NCBI RefSeq assembly: GCF_012767755.2
Contig: NZ_AP023189.1
Coordinates: 5,706,001-5,770,000 of the forward strand
Origin: Pseudomonas tohonis
Lineage (GTDB): Bacteria; Pseudomonadota; Gammaproteobacteria; Pseudomonadales; Pseudomonadaceae
DNA: 64,000 nucleotides
Direction of reading: 5' to 3'
The notes under the pieces were generated by a model that saw only the letters and a list, made by a program, of their open reading frames with translations, was not told the DNA's origin and made no database searches. A program made the translations under genes and the position numbers. Below are positions 38,602 through 50,167 of this stretch, piece after piece (positions within the stretch are counted from its first letter, which is position 1; every line of letters starts with the position of its first letter).

Positions 38602-40710
38602 TTAGACGCCCGAAGCTTCAGCCGCTTCCACATCTTTCATGGAGAGCTTGATGCGGCCGCGGTTGTCCACGTCCAGCACCAGTACCTTCACTTCCTGGCC
38701 TTCCTGCAGGACGTCGGTGACCTTGTCGATGCGCTTGTCGCTGATCTGCGAAATGTGCACCAGGCCATCTTTGCCCGGGAGGATGTTGACGAAGGCGCCG
38801 AAGTCGACGATGCGCTCGACCTTGCCGACGTAGACCTTGCCGATCTCGGCTTCCGCGGTGATGCCCAGTACGCGCTGGCGCGCGGCCTCGGCAGCTTCCT
38901 TGGTTTCGCCGAAGATCTTCACGCTGCCATCGTCTTCGATGTCGATGGAGGCCTTGGTCTCTTCGCAGATGGAGCGGATGGTGGCGCCGCCCTTGCCGAT
39001 GACGTCACGGATCTTGTCGGTGTCGATCTTCATCGCGATCATGGTCGGGGCGTTGGCCGACAGCTCGGTACGCGACTGGCCGATGACCTGGTTCATCTGG
39101 CCGAGGATGTTCAGGCGCGCTTCCAGAGCCTGCTCCAGGGCGATCTCCATGATCTCTTCGGTGATGCCGTTGATCTTGATGTCCATCTGCAGCGCGGTCA
39201 CACCCTTGGCGGTACCGGCTACCTTGAAGTCCATGTCGCCCAGGTGGTCTTCGTCACCCAGGATGTCGGTCAGGACGGCGAACTTGTCACCTTCCTTCAC
39301 CAGGCCCATGGCGATACCGGCTACCGGTGCCTTCATCGGCACACCGGCGTCCATCAGGGCCAGGGAGGCGCCGCAGACGGAAGCCATGGAGCTGGAACCG
39401 TTGGATTCGGTGATTTCCGATACGACGCGGATGGTGTAGGGGAACTCGTCGCTCTTCGGCAGCATGGCTGCGACACCACGACGGGCCAGGCGGCCGTGAC
39501 CGATCTCGCGACGGCCGGCGCTGCCCATGCGGCCGCACTCGCCCACGGAGAAGGGCGGGAAGTTGTAGTGCAGCATGAAGCCGTCTTTGCGCTCGCCTTC
39601 CAGGGTGTCCAGCAGTTGGGCATCACGGGCGGTGCCGAGGGTGGCAACGACCAGGGCCTGGGTTTCGCCACGGGTGAACAGGGCGGAACCGTGGGTCTTG
39701 TCGAGGACGCCGACTTCGATCTTCAGCGGACGTACGGTGCGGGTGTCGCGACCGTCGATGCGCGGCTTGCCGTTGACGATGTTCTCGCGGACGGTGCGGT
39801 ATTCCAGGAGGCCGAAGGCGTCCTTCACTTCACCGGCGGGGAACTGACCGGCTTCTTCGCCAGCGAAGCGGGCGACGACCTGGTCACGCAGCTCGCCGAG
39901 GCGGTTGTAGCGGTCCTGCTTGATGGTGATGGTGTAGGCCTGGGAGATAGCCTCGCCGAACTCGGTCTTGATGGCGTTGAGCAGGGCGGTGTTCTCGACC
40001 GGGGCGGTCCAGTTCCAGGTCGGCTTGCCGGCTTCGGCTGCGAATTCCTTGACGGCGTTGATAACGGCCTGGAATTCCTGGTGGGCGAACAGCACGCCAC
40101 CGAGCATCTGGTCTTCGGTCAGTTCCTGGGCTTCGGACTCAACCATCAGCACGGCGTCCTGGGTACCGGCAACGACCATGTCCAGGCTGGAGGCCTTGAG
40201 CTGCTCGTAGTTCGGGTTCAGCAGGTAGCCGGTGCTCTCGTGGTAGGCCACGCGGGCGGCGCCGATCGGGCCGGCGAAGGGGATGCCGGAGATGGCCAGG
40301 GCAGCGGAAGTACCGATCATCGCGGCGATGTCCGGATCGGTCTTCTTGTTGGTGGAGACGACGGTGCAGATGACCTGCACTTCGTTGAGGAAACCTTCCG
40401 GGAACAGCGGGCGGATCGGACGGTCGATCAGGCGCGAGGTCAGGGTTTCCTTCTCGGAAGGACGGCCTTCACGCTTGAAGAAACCACCGGGGATGCGGCC
40501 GGCTGCGTAGGTTTTTTCCTGGTAGTGGACGGACAGCGGGAAGAAGCCCTTGCCCGGATCGGCCTGCTTGGCGCCGACCACGGTCACCAGCACGGTGACG
40601 TCTTCGTCCATGGTGACCAGAACGGCACCGGAAGCTTGACGGGCGATGCGGCCAGTCTCGAGGGTTACGGTCGATTGACCGAACTGGAATTTCTTGATTA
40701 CCGGGTTCAC
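38602..40710 (-). CDS. pnp: Polynucleotide phosphorylase
   Basis: 702 aa from GTG 40710 ([20 protein letters not shown]), the start that aligns with the family. A 3'-5' phosphorolytic exoribonuclease in RNA decay. Domains are RNase PH 1 (about 5-145), the helical linker (150-230), RNase PH 2 (about 315-540, with RRGVAAMLP and [16 protein letters not shown]), KH (about 555-615, [14 protein letters not shown]) and S1 (about 620-690, [21 protein letters not shown]). It follows rpsO, as in most proteobacteria, and the spacer holds a very long hairpin. In E. coli such a hairpin is the RNase III site for PNPase autocontrol. Confidence 0.97.
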   Translation of the reverse strand: MNPVIKKFQFGQSTVTLETGRIARQASGAVLVTMDEDVTVLVTVVGAKQADPGKGFFPLSVHYQEKTYAAGRIPGGFFKREGRPSEKETLTSRLIDRPIRPLFPEGFLNEVQVICTVVSTNKKTDPDIAAMIGTSAALAISGIPFAGPIGAARVAYHESTGYLLNPNYEQLKASSLDMVVAGTQDAVLMVESEAQELTEDQMLGGVLFAHQEFQAVINAVKEFAAEAGKPTWNWTAPVENTALLNAIKTEFGEAISQAYTITIKQDRYNRLGELRDQVVARFAGEEAGQFPAGEVKDAFGLLEYRTVRENIVNGKPRIDGRDTRTVRPLKIEVGVLDKTHGSALFTRGETQALVVATLGTARDAQLLDTLEGERKDGFMLHYNFPPFSVGECGRMGSAGRREIGHGRLARRGVAAMLPKSDEFPYTIRVVSEITESNGSSSMASVCGASLALMDAGVPMKAPVAGIAMGLVKEGDKFAVLTDILGDEDHLGDMDFKVAGTAKGVTALQMDIKINGITEEIMEIALEQALEARLNILGQMNQVIGQSRTELSANAPTMIAMKIDTDKIRDVIGKGGATIRSICEETKASIDIEDDGSVKIFGETKEAAEAARQRVLGITAEAEIGKVYVGKVERIVDFGAFVNILPGKDGLVHISQISDKRIDKVTDVLQEGQEVKVLVLDVDNRGRIKLSMKDVEAAEASGV

Positions 40711-40786
40711 GGTGTCTTTACCTTCTCTTTGTTGCCTTTGGGGGAAATCTGCGGAAGGCACGGGAATCGGCCCGTCGTCCTCCTCG

Positions 40787-40869
40787 AAAAAAGCCTGAAG
40801 CTGGAAGCCAGAAGCTGGAGGCAGGGCCAAGGCCCCGCTTCCAGCTTCCGACTTCCAGCTTCCAGCTCG
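40787..40869 (-). terminator. Long repeat-derived hairpin and T-run between rpsO and pnp
   Basis: On the minus strand, three repeats of the GGAAGCTGGAAG type face complementary CTTCCAGCTTC-type words across a GGGGCC/GGCCCT centre, making an imperfect stem of about 35 bp, followed by T6 (plus-strand A6 at 40787-40792). It fits a Rho-independent terminator for rpsO and also an RNase III processing site for the rpsO-pnp message. Which dominates is not visible from sequence. Confidence 0.75.
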
Positions 40870-40877
40870 AGTGCGTC

Positions 40878-41147
40878 TTAGCGACGCAGACCCAGACGAC
40901 CGATCAGGGCGCTGTAACGAGTGGTGTCCTTACCCTTCAGGTAGTCCAGCAGCTTGCGGCGCTGGTTGACCATGCGGATCAGACCACGACGGGAGTGGTG
41001 GTCTTTGCCGTTGGCCTTGAAGTGATCCTGCAGCTTGTTGATGTTGGCGGTCAGCAGTGCAACTTGCACTTCCGGAGAACCGGTGTCGCCTTCAGCTTGC
41101 TTGTACTCGTTAACGATCTGGGCTTTCTCAGTAACGCTCAGTGCCAT
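40878..41147 (-). CDS. rpsO: 30S ribosomal protein S15
   Basis: 89 aa. Binds 16S rRNA in the central domain early in 30S assembly. The sequence [32 protein letters not shown] and [23 protein letters not shown] is typical and complete. It lies between truB and pnp; 92 bases separate it from the truB stop, enough for its own promoter. A hairpin-like CGGGATTCGTTCCCG on the minus strand lies in this leader. Confidence 0.98.
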   Translation of the reverse strand: MALSVTEKAQIVNEYKQAEGDTGSPEVQVALLTANINKLQDHFKANGKDHHSRRGLIRMVNQRRKLLDYLKGKDTTRYSALIGRLGLRR

Positions 41148-41239
41148 GATGGGCTTCCTCTGAGGTAATAGGCCGGGAACGAATCCCGTGTTTTAAAGGG
41201 AGGAGTGACCGTGCCTATTAACAGCCACCCTCGAATCGG

Positions 41240-42157
41240 TCATTCCGACCGAATCAGTCGACGCGGCGCTACACGCCCGTCATCGCTCACTTCACCGATG
41301 CCGATGAAGCGACCGTTGTGGTCCTGCACCCGCAGCATGCCGAACTTCGGCGCCTCGGGAGCCCTTACCGGCTGGCCATGCAGCCAGTAATAGGCACTGT
41401 GTTCGCTCAACTGGACCAGGGGCCAATGTTCCAGGCCGCTGTCCTCGGGCAGGAGGAACCGGTCCAGTGCCTCGTTGCCGCCTTCGGCGTGGGCTTTCTC
41501 CAGCTCATCCAGGGTGATGGCCTGGGCCAGCGAGAAGGGGCCTGCCTGGGTACGACGCAGTTCCGCCACGTGCGCCCCGCATCCAAGCACCTGGCCGAGG
41601 TCTTCGACCAGGGTACGGATGTAGGTGCCTTTGCTGCAGGCCACGGCGAATCTCGCCTGGGCGGACTCGAAGGCCAGCAATTCCAGGCGCGCAATAGTAA
41701 CAGAACGCGCTTCGCGCTCCACTACCTCGCCCGCGCGTGCCAGCTTGTACAGCGGCTGGCCGTCTTTCTTCAGCGCCGAGTACATCGGGGGTATCTGCTT
41801 GATTTCGCCACGGAAATCAGCGAGACGGGCCTCGATATCGGCACGACCGACGGTCACCTCGCGACGCTCGAGGACTTCGCCTTCCGCATCCCCGGTGGTG
41901 GTGGTGACGCCGAGCTGGGCCAGGGTCTCGTAGCCCTTGTCGGCATCCAGCAGGTACTGGGAGAACTTGGTCGCCTCGCCGAAGCACAGCGGCAGCACGC
42001 CGGTGGCCAGGGGATCGAGGCTGCCGGTATGGCCGGCCTTCTCGGCATTGAGCAGCCAGCGCACCTTCTGCAGGGCCTGGTTGGAACTCATGCCACGGGG
42101 CTTGTCGAGAATCAGGATGCCGCTGACATTGCGGCGGATGCGCTTCACCTGGGCCAC
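41240..42157 (-). CDS. truB: tRNA pseudouridine-55 synthase
   Basis: 305 aa from GTG 42157. Makes pseudouridine 55 in the T-loop of tRNAs. The catalytic aspartate is in [23 protein letters not shown] (about residue 46). The N-terminal [16 protein letters not shown] and the C-terminal PUA-like region ([19 protein letters not shown]) are present. The gap to rbfA is only 2 bases, so the GTG start is set by coupling. Confidence 0.96.
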   Translation of the reverse strand: MAQVKRIRRNVSGILILDKPRGMSSNQALQKVRWLLNAEKAGHTGSLDPLATGVLPLCFGEATKFSQYLLDADKGYETLAQLGVTTTTGDAEGEVLERREVTVGRADIEARLADFRGEIKQIPPMYSALKKDGQPLYKLARAGEVVEREARSVTIARLELLAFESAQARFAVACSKGTYIRTLVEDLGQVLGCGAHVAELRRTQAGPFSLAQAITLDELEKAHAEGGNEALDRFLLPEDSGLEHWPLVQLSEHSAYYWLHGQPVRAPEAPKFGMLRVQDHNGRFIGIGEVSDDGRVAPRRLIRSE

Positions 42158-42159
42158 GG

Positions 42160-42549
42160 TTATTCCTCGCTGTCGCCCTGGTGCTTGCGATCCTCGGCCA
42201 CGGCACGCTCGATGAGCGCCGACAGCTCGACGCCGCGACGGATGCTGGCGTCGTAGTTGAAGTGCAGCTGCGGCACGGTGCGCAGCTTCATCGCACGGCC
42301 CAGCTGCATGCGCAGGAACCCGGCGGCATCGTTGAGGATGTCGGTGTTCTGCTTGATGACTTCGGCGTTGTCGTCCTGGCCCATCACGGTGATGAACACC
42401 TTGGCGTGGGACAGGTCACGGGCCACGTCGCAACCGGTGATGGTCACCAGGCCCAGGCGCGGGTCCTTGATTTCACGCTGGATCAGCAGTGCCAGCTCGC
42501 GCTGCATCTGATCGCCGATACGTTGGGTACGGCTGTATTCTTTTGCCAT
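42160..42549 (-). CDS. rbfA: Ribosome-binding factor A
   Basis: 129 aa. Helps 16S rRNA 5' end maturation and cold adaptation. The KH-like fold is represented by [24 protein letters not shown] and [21 protein letters not shown], with the [15 protein letters not shown]-terminal strand. It is separated from infB by 108 bases that contain an inverted repeat, and is almost joined to truB. Confidence 0.97.
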   Translation of the reverse strand: MAKEYSRTQRIGDQMQRELALLIQREIKDPRLGLVTITGCDVARDLSHAKVFITVMGQDDNAEVIKQNTDILNDAAGFLRMQLGRAMKLRTVPQLHFNYDASIRRGVELSALIERAVAEDRKHQGDSEE

Positions 42550-42605
42550 TTCCTGCTACCTGCACTCTCCCCCGGGCCTAGAAACCAGGGGGTTCAAAAG
42601 CGGCA

Positions 42606-42639
42606 AACGCCCGGCCGAGCGGAAGCTGGACCGGGCGTT
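42606..42639. repeat. Inverted repeat between infB and rbfA with GGAAGCTGG in its loop
   Basis: AACGCCCGG (42606-42614) and CCGGGCGTT (42631-42639) form a perfect 9-bp stem. The 16-base loop contains GGAAGCTGG. Only TTT follows on the minus strand, so it is a weak terminator at best; an mRNA-processing role is possible. Confidence 0.65.
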
Positions 42640-42657
42640 GCGTATTGCAGCTCGCGC

Positions 42658-45180
42658 TTAGAGGCTGCGAGCCACTTGGACCTTCTCGAACACTTCGATC
42701 TTGTCGCCGACCTTGACGTCGTTGTAGCTCTTCACGCCGATACCGCACTCCATGCCGGCACGCACCTCGGACACGTCGTCCTTGAAGCGGCGCAGGGATT
42801 CCAGTTCGCCTTCGAAGATCACCACGTCGTCGCGCAGTACGCGGATCGGACGGTTGCGGTGGACCATGCCCTCGACAACCATGCAGCCCGCGATCGCGCC
42901 GAACTTCGGCGAGCGGAACACGTCGCGCACCTCGGCGATACCCAGGATGTTCTCCCGGACGTCGCTGCCGAGCATGCCGGACAGTGCTTTCTTAACGTCT
43001 TCGATGATGTCGTAGATGATGTTGTAGTAGCGCAGGTCCAGGCCTTCCTGCTCGACGATCTTCCGGGCGCCCGCATCGGCACGCACGTTGAAACCGAACA
43101 GTACGGCGTTGGAGGCCAGCGCCAGGTTGGCGTCGCTCTCGGTGATACCACCGACGCCGCCACCGACGACACGCACCTGCACTTCGTCGTTGCCGAGATC
43201 CGACAGCGCGCCTTGCAGGGCTTCCAGGGAACCACGGACATCGGACTTGAGGACGATGTTGAGCGTCTTCTTCTCGTCCTGGCCCATGTTCTCGAAGATG
43301 TTTTCCAGCTTGCCGGCATGCGCGCGGGCCAGCTTGACCTCGCGGAACTTGCCTTGACGGAACAGGGCCACTTCGCGGGCCTTCTTCTCGTCGCTGATCA
43401 CGGTCAGCTCGTCACCCGCATCCGGGGTGCCGTCCAGGCCGAGGATCTCGACCGGGATGGAGGGACCGGCTTCCTTGATGGGCTTGCCGTTCTCGTCGAG
43501 CATGGCACGGACGCGACCGAAGTTGACGCCGCAGAGGACCATGTCGCCCTGGCGCAGGGTACCGTCCTGAACCAGTACGGTGGCCACCGGGCCACGGCCC
43601 TTGTCCAGGCGGGACTCGACCACGACACCACGGCCGGGGGCCGACGGGGTGGCTTTGAGTTCCAGGACTTCGGCCTGCAGCAGCACGGCTTCCAGCAGCT
43701 CATCGACACCGGTACCGACTTTCGCCGAGACGGGTACGAACTGGGTGTCGCCGCCCCACTCTTCCGGGATCACGTCACGACCGGCGAGGTCGTTCTTGAT
43801 ACGGTCGAGGTCAGCTTCGGGCTTGTCGATCTTGTTCACCGCGACCACGATCGGCACGCCAGCCGCTTTCGCGTGCTGAACGGCTTCTTCGGTCTGCGGC
43901 ATCACGCCGTCGTCCGCCGCCACCACGAGGATGACGATGTCGGTCGCCTTGGCACCACGGGCACGCATCGCGGTGAACGCGGCGTGGCCAGGGGTGTCGA
44001 GGAAGGTGACCATGCCACGGTCGGTTTCGACGTGGTAGGCACCGATGTGCTGGGTGATGCCACCGGCTTCGCCCGCGGCGACCTTGGCACGACGGATGTA
44101 GTCGAGCAGCGAGGTCTTGCCGTGGTCGACGTGGCCCATGACGGTCACGACCGGCGCGCGGTGGATGGCTTCACCTTCGAACTTCAGGGACTCGGCCAGT
44201 TGCTCTTCCAGTGCGTTCTCGCTGACCAGCTTGACCTTGTGGCCGAACTCTTCCGCGATCAGCTGGGCCGTTTCCTGGTCCAGCACCTGGTTGATGGTCA
44301 CCGGGGTGCCCATCTTGAACATGAACTTGACGACTTCCGCGCCCTTGACGGTCATCTGCGCAGCCAGTTCGGCCACGGTGATGGTCTCGCCGATATTCAC
44401 ATCACGCACAATCGGTCCTGTCGGGCTCTGGAACCCGTGCTGGTTGCGCTTCTTGAGCTTGGACTTGCCACCACGACCGCCACGACGGTAGCCGTCGCTT
44501 TCCTCTTCGGTGCTGCGCGGGGCGACACGCGGAGCCGGAACCTTTTCCTTCTCCTTGACGGAGGGGCGGTGCTGCGTGTGCTTGCGATCACGGCGCTCGT
44601 CTTCGTCACGAGCCTTCTCGGGACGGCGCGGCTCTTCCTTCTTGCGATCGTCGGCGCCTGCGGCAGCGGCAGGAGCCGGAGCAGCGGCAGGAGCGGTCGC
44701 TTCGGCGGCCACGGCGGCGGCAGGTGCTGCATCGCCGCCGCGAGCGGCTTCCAGGGCACGGGCATCGGCCTGGCGACGGGCGTCTTCTTCGGCCCGGCGC
44801 TTGGCTTCTTCCTCGGCCTTCAGGCGCGCGGCTTCTTCAACGGCACGCTGCTCTTCGAGCTCGCGCTGCTTCTCGGCCTCGATCTCGTCGGGGCTGCGTT
44901 TCACGTACGTCTTCTTCTTACGTACTTCGACGCTGATGGTCTTGCTACCGGCCACTCTCAGCGTAGTGGTGGTCTTGCGCTGCAAGGTGATCTTGCGGGG
45001 CTCTTCCAGCCGTTCGCCGTGACTGCCCTTGAGATGCGCCAGCAGCGCCTGTTTCTCATTGTCAGTCACAACTTGCTCGGCGCTGGTGTGCGGCAACCCT
45101 GCCTCACGCATCTGCAACAGCAGGCGCTCCACCGGTGTGTCGACCACTTGGGCCAGTTCTTTCACCGTGACTTGCGTCAT
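42658..45180 (-). CDS. infB: Translation initiation factor IF-2
   Basis: 840 aa. GTPase that brings fMet-tRNA to the 30S subunit. The N-terminal region ([20 protein letters not shown]) is followed by a long charged, alanine-rich coiled section (about residues 85-260). G-domain motifs are GHVDHGKTS (about residue 345), [15 protein letters not shown] and the G5 SAK in PVSAKVGTG. The C-terminal domains bind the initiator tRNA. It lies 27 bases after nusA and is part of the rimP-nusA-infB transcript, close to the initiator tRNA gene. Confidence 0.98.
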   Translation of the reverse strand: MTQVTVKELAQVVDTPVERLLLQMREAGLPHTSAEQVVTDNEKQALLAHLKGSHGERLEEPRKITLQRKTTTTLRVAGSKTISVEVRKKKTYVKRSPDEIEAEKQRELEEQRAVEEAARLKAEEEAKRRAEEDARRQADARALEAARGGDAAPAAAVAAEATAPAAAPAPAAAAGADDRKKEEPRRPEKARDEDERRDRKHTQHRPSVKEKEKVPAPRVAPRSTEEESDGYRRGGRGGKSKLKKRNQHGFQSPTGPIVRDVNIGETITVAELAAQMTVKGAEVVKFMFKMGTPVTINQVLDQETAQLIAEEFGHKVKLVSENALEEQLAESLKFEGEAIHRAPVVTVMGHVDHGKTSLLDYIRRAKVAAGEAGGITQHIGAYHVETDRGMVTFLDTPGHAAFTAMRARGAKATDIVILVVAADDGVMPQTEEAVQHAKAAGVPIVVAVNKIDKPEADLDRIKNDLAGRDVIPEEWGGDTQFVPVSAKVGTGVDELLEAVLLQAEVLELKATPSAPGRGVVVESRLDKGRGPVATVLVQDGTLRQGDMVLCGVNFGRVRAMLDENGKPIKEAGPSIPVEILGLDGTPDAGDELTVISDEKKAREVALFRQGKFREVKLARAHAGKLENIFENMGQDEKKTLNIVLKSDVRGSLEALQGALSDLGNDEVQVRVVGGGVGGITESDANLALASNAVLFGFNVRADAGARKIVEQEGLDLRYYNIIYDIIEDVKKALSGMLGSDVRENILGIAEVRDVFRSPKFGAIAGCMVVEGMVHRNRPIRVLRDDVVIFEGELESLRRFKDDVSEVRAGMECGIGVKSYNDVKVGDKIEVFEKVQVARSL

Positions 45181-45207
45181 GCACTTCTCTCCTCAGGCCG
45201 CGACTGC

Positions 45208-46689
45208 TTACTCGAACCAATGGGCTCGGGCGGCCATGATCAGCTTGCCGGCACGCTCTTCGTCCATGCCGTCGATGTCGAGCAGGTCGTCGATAGACTG
45301 CTCGGCCAGGTCTTCGCGGTTGACTACGCCACGTACTGCCAGCTCAACAGCCAGCTCTTTGTCCATGCCTTCGAGAGCAAGCAGGTCGTCCGCCGGCTGA
45401 GCGTCAGCCAGTTTTTCTTCAGTGGCGATAGCCTTGGTCAGCAGGCGATCCTTGGCGCGGGCACGCAGCTCGTTGACGATGTCTTCGTCGAAGCCGTCGA
45501 TGCTCAGCATCTCTTCCATCGGTACGTAGGCGATTTCTTCCAGGCTGGTGAAGCCTTCCTCGACCAGTACCTGGGCCAGTTCCTCGTCGACTTCCAGCTC
45601 GTCGACGAAGGCCTGCATGATGTCGCCGGTCTCGGCCTGCTGCTTGGCCTGGATGTCGGCCTCGGTCATCACGTTCAGCGTCCAGCCGGTCAGTTGGCTC
45701 GCCAGGCGAACGTTCTGGCCGCCACGACCGATGGCCTGGGCCAGGTTGTCCTCGCCCACGGCGATGTCCATGGCATGGGCATCTTCGTCGACGATGATCG
45801 CTGCCACTTCGGCCGGGGCCATGGCGTTGATCACGAACTGCGCGGGGTTGTCGTCCCACAGCACGATGTCGACACGCTCACCGCCCAGCTCGCCGGAAAC
45901 GGCCTGGACGCGCGAACCACGCATGCCGATGCAGGCGCCTTGCGGGTCGATGCGCTTGTCCTTGGAGCGAACGGCGATCTTGGCGCGGGAACCTGGGTCG
46001 CGGGAGGCGGCCATCACTTCGATCAGCTCTTCGGCGATCTCCGGCACTTCGATGCGGAACAGCTCGATCAGCATCTGCGGCGCGGTGCGCGACAGGATCA
46101 GCTGCGGACCGCGGTTCTCGGTGCGGATCTCTTTCAGCAGCGCGCGAACGCGGGCGCCGACACGGAAGGTCTCGCGGGCGATGATGTCTTCACGGGCCAG
46201 CAGCGCCTCGGCGTTGTTGCCCAGGTCGACGATCACGTTGTCACGGGTGACCTTCTTCACGGTGCCGGAGATGATGTCACCCAGCTTCTCGCGATAGGCC
46301 TCGACGACCTGCGCACGCTCGGCTTCGCGAACCTTCTGCACGATCACCTGCTTGGCGGTCTGCGCAGCGATGCGGCCGAACTCGATGGACTCGATTTTTT
46401 CTTCTACGAAATCACCGACCTTGGCACCAGGTTGCTTCTCCTGGGCCTCTTCGACGGTCAGTTCGGCCGCGGGGTTTACCTGGTCGTCTTCTTCGACGAC
46501 CGCCCAGCGGCGGTAGGTGTCATAGCTGCCAGTGTGGCGATTGATCTCCACACGCAGCTCCACTTCATCTTCGAAGCGCTTCTTGGTAGCAGTGGCCAGA
46601 GCCAGCTCCAGCGCCTCGAATATCACGCCAGCCGGTACGCCTTTCTCGTTGGATACCGACTCTACAACCAGCAGTACTTCTTTGCTCAT
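45208..46689 (-). CDS. nusA: Transcription termination/antitermination factor NusA
   Basis: 493 aa. Binds RNA polymerase and controls pausing, termination and antitermination. N-terminal domain (1-125), S1 (about 135-200), KH1/KH2 (about 205-345, including [25 protein letters not shown]) and two C-terminal acidic repeat regions with helix-hairpin-helix units ([20 protein letters not shown] and the later [16 protein letters not shown]). ATG 46689 ([12 protein letters not shown]) is the conserved start, although an upstream codon is open. Confidence 0.98.
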   Translation of the reverse strand: MSKEVLLVVESVSNEKGVPAGVIFEALELALATATKKRFEDEVELRVEINRHTGSYDTYRRWAVVEEDDQVNPAAELTVEEAQEKQPGAKVGDFVEEKIESIEFGRIAAQTAKQVIVQKVREAERAQVVEAYREKLGDIISGTVKKVTRDNVIVDLGNNAEALLAREDIIARETFRVGARVRALLKEIRTENRGPQLILSRTAPQMLIELFRIEVPEIAEELIEVMAASRDPGSRAKIAVRSKDKRIDPQGACIGMRGSRVQAVSGELGGERVDIVLWDDNPAQFVINAMAPAEVAAIIVDEDAHAMDIAVGEDNLAQAIGRGGQNVRLASQLTGWTLNVMTEADIQAKQQAETGDIMQAFVDELEVDEELAQVLVEEGFTSLEEIAYVPMEEMLSIDGFDEDIVNELRARAKDRLLTKAIATEEKLADAQPADDLLALEGMDKELAVELAVRGVVNREDLAEQSIDDLLDIDGMDEERAGKLIMAARAHWFE

Positions 46690-46736
46690 CGTACGCCTCG
46701 CCTTTCGCAATCCATTGGATCCGCGGGATCCGCGTC

Positions 46737-47195
46737 TCAGTCAAAACGGGGAATGATGTTGGCCTTGTCGATCAGATCGATCGGCAGCAGGTACTCGTGA
46801 TCCTCAACAAGAACCACCACATCCTGTTCCTCCACCCCGCGGAGGAGCCCCTGGAAATTACGTCGCCCATCGTAGGGAGAGCGCAACTTGATCTTCACCA
46901 GCTCACCGGCGTGTGCCGCGAACTGCACAAGACTGAACAGCGGTCGATCCATGCCAGGCGAGGACACCTCGAGGGTGTATTCGCTGGGGATGGGATCTTC
47001 CACGTCAAGAACACCACTGACCTGGCGACTGACTTTTTCACAGTCGTCGACCTGGATGCCGTTCTCATGATCGATATAAACCCGCAGCAGCGAATGCCGC
47101 CCCTGGGACAGGAACTCGACGCCCCAGCATTGGTAGCCAAGCGCTTCGACTACCGGGGCCAGCAAGGCCTGCAACTGTTCTAGCTTGCTCGACAC
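46737..47195 (-). CDS. rimP: Ribosome maturation factor RimP
   Basis: 152 aa from GTG 47195 with GAGG 8 bases upstream; this gives the conserved start [17 protein letters not shown]. Required for 30S assembly. The motif SSPGMDRPL and the C-terminal SH3-like strand [16 protein letters not shown] are present. It starts the rimP-nusA-infB unit, 47 bases before nusA. A terminator separates it from the initiator tRNA gene upstream. Confidence 0.96.
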   Translation of the reverse strand: MSSKLEQLQALLAPVVEALGYQCWGVEFLSQGRHSLLRVYIDHENGIQVDDCEKVSRQVSGVLDVEDPIPSEYTLEVSSPGMDRPLFSLVQFAAHAGELVKIKLRSPYDGRRNFQGLLRGVEEQDVVVLVEDHEYLLPIDLIDKANIIPRFD

Positions 47196-47292
47196 CTGAT
47201 TGCCCTCGCATGCTGTGCAAATAAAAAATGGGCGAAACGCCCATCCATTCGAACCAATCGGCAAACGACCGATGGCTAACTGTCCCAGCTAG

Positions 47293-47315
47293 CAAAAAGC
47301 CCCTAAAAAGGGGCT
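47293..47315 (-). terminator. Terminator between the initiator tRNA gene and rimP
   Basis: AGCCCC (47298-47303) and GGGGCT (47310-47315) with a TTTTTA-type loop on the minus strand and five T after the stem. It lies just after the tRNA-fMet 3' end. Confidence 0.8.
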
Positions 47316-47325
47316 CCGCTACTAC

Positions 47326-47402
<77 letters not shown>

Positions 47403-47464
47403 TCAAAGCTGGGGCGAGAGTATACGGCCTACGTGCATACACGGTCAACCGAACACCTCACCAA

Positions 47465-47495
47465 CAAGAAAGCCCGCATACAGCGGGCTTTCTTG
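47465..47495 (-). terminator. Perfect hairpin between tRNA-Leu and tRNA-fMet
   Basis: CAAGAAAGCCCGC (47465-47477) pairs with GCGGGCTTTCTTG (47483-47495), 13 bp with a 5-base loop. T-rich arms allow termination after tRNA-Leu. Confidence 0.8.
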
Positions 47496-47502
47496 TTTTG
47501 TA

Positions 47503-47588
47503 TGGTACCGAGGAGGGGACTCGAACCCCTACAGCCTATGGCCACTACCACCTCAAGGTAGCGTGTCTACCAATTCCACCACCTCGGC
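47503..47588 (-). tRNA. tRNA-Leu (GAG)
   Basis: 86 nt with long variable arm, encoded CCA. It starts GCCGAGGTGG and ends CCTCGGTACCA. The anticodon GAG (CTC on the plus strand, 47552-47554) lies at the expected position 35-37 from the 5' end. It lies 10 bases downstream of secG in the same direction, and is likely processed from the tpiA-secG transcript. Confidence 0.97.
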
Positions 47589-47598
47589 AAAACTTGCC

Positions 47599-47982
47599 TT
47601 ACTTCTGCTCTGGAGCCTGAGGTACATCACCTGCACTTTCTGCAGGCTTCTGCTCTTCGAGCACCGGCACATCGTCAGCTGCCTGCTTTTGCTGCTGAAC
47701 CTCGACAGCTGCCGGATCCGGCAGACCAACGTGACTCAGAGCTTCAGCCTTTTCTTTAGCGAAGAACGCTAAGCCCAGACTGGTAATGAAAAAAACCGCG
47801 GCGAGTATACCAGTAACTCGACTCAGAAAGGTAGCAGAACCTTGACTACCGAAAACGGTACCCGAAGCTCCCGCACCAAACGAGGCGCCAGCATCCGCAC
47901 CCTTACCCTGCTGCAGCAACACCAACGCTACGACGCCGAGCGCGCCGAGCAGGTGAACCACGATAACGACAGTTTCCAGCAT
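47599..47982 (-). CDS. secG: Preprotein translocase subunit SecG
   Basis: 127 aa from ATG 47982. Two membrane segments (about 1-20 and 52-70) with the SecG signature [24 protein letters not shown] between them. The C-terminal 50 residues are a charged Gln/Glu/Pro/Ala tail, common in pseudomonads. It works in the SecYEG channel. An upstream codon would extend into tpiA without homology. Gap to tpiA is 4 bases. Confidence 0.95.
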   Translation of the reverse strand: MLETVVIVVHLLGALGVVALVLLQQGKGADAGASFGAGASGTVFGSQGSATFLSRVTGILAAVFFITSLGLAFFAKEKAEALSHVGLPDPAAVEVQQQKQAADDVPVLEEQKPAESAGDVPQAPEQK

Positions 47983-47986
47983 CTCG

Positions 47987-48742
47987 TCAGCTTCCTGCGG
48001 CACGACAGATCGCGCCGAATTCATCAGCATTCAGGGAGGCTCCACCAACCAGCCCCCCGTCGATATCCGGCATGCCGAACAATTCGGCCGCACTGGCCGC
48101 CTTGACACTGCCGCCGTAGAGAATCCTCACACCACGCGCCACTTCGGCATTTTCCGCCGCAAGCTGACCACGTATTGCAGCGTGCACCTCTTGTGCCTGC
48201 TGCGGGGTCGCCGTGAGCCCTGTACCGATAGCCCAGACCGGCTCGTATGCGACCACCGCTTTCGCGAATGCCCCCACACCGAGTTCTTCGATCACGCTAC
48301 CGAGCTGACGCCCGACAACCTCTAGAGTCTTGCCCGCCTCACGCTGCTCCTGCGTCTCTCCGACGCAAAGCACCGGAACCAGACCACAGGATTGAGCCGC
48401 AGCGAACTTGCGACTCACCACTTCGTCGCGCTCACCGAGAATCAGGCGGCGCTCAGAGTGACCGACAAGAACAAACGTGCAACCGGCATCAGCCAGCTGA
48501 CTCGCAGCAACCTCACCCGTCAGCGCGCCCTGCATGGGCTCTACTGCACAATTCTGCGCACCGATGGCAATCGACTTGCCATCCAGGCCTTGAGCGACCT
48601 GATTGATGTACAGACAAGGCGGGAATACCGCTACCTCAATACCAGCCGGCAAGGCCAACTGGCGAAGCCCTTTGATTAGCTCTGCGACGCTGGCGCGGGT
48701 ACCGTGCATTTTCCAGTTACCAGCTACCAGGGGGCGACGCAT
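47987..48742 (-). CDS. tpiA: Triosephosphate isomerase
   Basis: 251 aa TIM barrel. Interconverts dihydroxyacetone phosphate and glyceraldehyde 3-phosphate. N-terminal VAGNWKMHG (Lys), catalytic His in LVGHSERR, catalytic Glu in [11 protein letters not shown] and phosphate loop [11 protein letters not shown] are all intact. It lies between glmM and secG in the conserved order. Confidence 0.98.
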   Translation of the reverse strand: MRRPLVAGNWKMHGTRASVAELIKGLRQLALPAGIEVAVFPPCLYINQVAQGLDGKSIAIGAQNCAVEPMQGALTGEVAASQLADAGCTFVLVGHSERRLILGERDEVVSRKFAAAQSCGLVPVLCVGETQEQREAGKTLEVVGRQLGSVIEELGVGAFAKAVVAYEPVWAIGTGLTATPQQAQEVHAAIRGQLAAENAEVARGVRILYGGSVKAASAAELFGMPDIDGGLVGGASLNADEFGAICRAAGS

Positions 48743-48807
48743 GCTTTACCTCGTCGATCAAAGTGGGCGCAGATGTTACCCAAGGTTTTTTGAAGTAGCA
48801 AGAGAAA

Positions 48808-50151
48808 TCAAGCACATACCTCGGTTACGACTTTAACCAGCTCTTCCGCGTAACCGCGGACCTGGCTTTCGTCGTCGCCCTCGACCATCACGCGAACCAA
48901 CGGCTCGGTGCCGGACTTGCGCAGCAGCACGCGTCCGCGCCCCGCCATCTTCTCGGTGACACGGGCACAGGCGTCCTTCACCGCGGGGTGCTCGACCGGA
49001 TCCACACCGCCACCGGCAAAGCGCACGTTCAACAGCACCTGAGGACACTTGCGCATGCCTTGACGGGCCTCTGCCAGCGATTGACCACGACGCTGCAGGG
49101 CCAGCAGTACCTGAAGCGCAGCGATCAAGGCATCCCCGGTGGTGGTGAAATGACTGCAGAGGATATGCCCCGAGTTCTCGCCACCGAGACTCCAGCCCCG
49201 CTCCTGCATGTCGGCTATGACATAGCGATCGCCGACCTTGGCGCGCGTGAAGGGCACGCCGAGCTCGCCCAGAGCGAGCTCGAGCCCGAGATTGCTCATC
49301 AACGTCCCGACCACACCACCACCCTGGAGCTTGCCACGCTCATGGAGGTCGCGGGCAATGATGAACAGCAACTCATCACCGTCCACGACGGCGCCGGTGT
49401 GATCGACCATGAGCACACGATCCCCATCACCATCGAAGGCGATGCCGATGTCCGCGTGCTGGGCGACCACTTCCACCTGCAACGCTTCCATGTGGGTGGA
49501 ACCGCACTTGTCGTTGATGTTCAGCCCATTGGGCTGAGCCGCGAGCACCGATACGTTGCCGCCGAGCTCGCGGAAGACGCTGGGAGCGACCTTGTAAGTC
49601 GCCCCGTGCGCGCAATCGACCACGATCTTGAGCCCCGCGAGATCGGTACTCATGGGCACCGTACTCTTGCAGAACTCGATGTAGCGGCCGGCCGCATCAT
49701 TGATACGTGAAACCTTGCCGAGGTTGGCCGACTCGACCACCACCATGGGCTGATCGAGCAACTCCTCGATCATCAGTTCGACCTCGTCGGAGAGCTTCAC
49801 GCCCTGGCCGGAGAAGAACTTGATGCCATTGTCGTTGTGCGGATTGTGCGAGGCACTGATGACGATCCCCGCATCGGCGAGGAAGGTCCGGGTCAGGTAG
49901 GCGATGGCCGGGGTCGGCATCGGCCCGAGCAGCATCACATCGGCACCTGCGGCGGAAAGACCGGCCTCCAGCGCGGACTCGAACATGTACCCGGAGATAC
50001 GGGTGTCCTTGCCGACCAGGATGCGGCACTTACCCTGCTTGCGGAACGCCATGCCGGCGGCCCAACCCAGCTTGAGCATGAAATCAGGGGTGATGGGAAA
50101 CTGCCCAACATGGCCGCGAATGCCATCGGTGCCGAAATACTTTCTGCTCAT
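48808..50151 (-). CDS. glmM: Phosphoglucosamine mutase
   Basis: 447 aa. Converts glucosamine-6-phosphate to glucosamine-1-phosphate for peptidoglycan and lipopolysaccharide. The phosphoserine loop is [18 protein letters not shown] (about residue 100), the metal loop is [12 protein letters not shown], the sugar-binding loop [10 protein letters not shown] and the phosphate-binding [19 protein letters not shown] 50151 gives the conserved [13 protein letters not shown]. It is 16 bases after folP. Confidence 0.98.
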   Translation of the reverse strand: MSRKYFGTDGIRGHVGQFPITPDFMLKLGWAAGMAFRKQGKCRILVGKDTRISGYMFESALEAGLSAAGADVMLLGPMPTPAIAYLTRTFLADAGIVISASHNPHNDNGIKFFSGQGVKLSDEVELMIEELLDQPMVVVESANLGKVSRINDAAGRYIEFCKSTVPMSTDLAGLKIVVDCAHGATYKVAPSVFRELGGNVSVLAAQPNGLNINDKCGSTHMEALQVEVVAQHADIGIAFDGDGDRVLMVDHTGAVVDGDELLFIIARDLHERGKLQGGGVVGTLMSNLGLELALGELGVPFTRAKVGDRYVIADMQERGWSLGGENSGHILCSHFTTTGDALIAALQVLLALQRRGQSLAEARQGMRKCPQVLLNVRFAGGGVDPVEHPAVKDACARVTEKMAGRGRVLLRKSGTEPLVRVMVEGDDESQVRGYAEELVKVVTEVCA

Positions 50152-50167
50152 GAATGCTCCGTGTTTC

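Noticed and set aside
42181..46800. Open frame of about 1,500 codons on the plus strand
   Set aside because: It lies antisense to rbfA, infB and nusA, whose proteins are fully conserved; high GC makes long antisense frames common.
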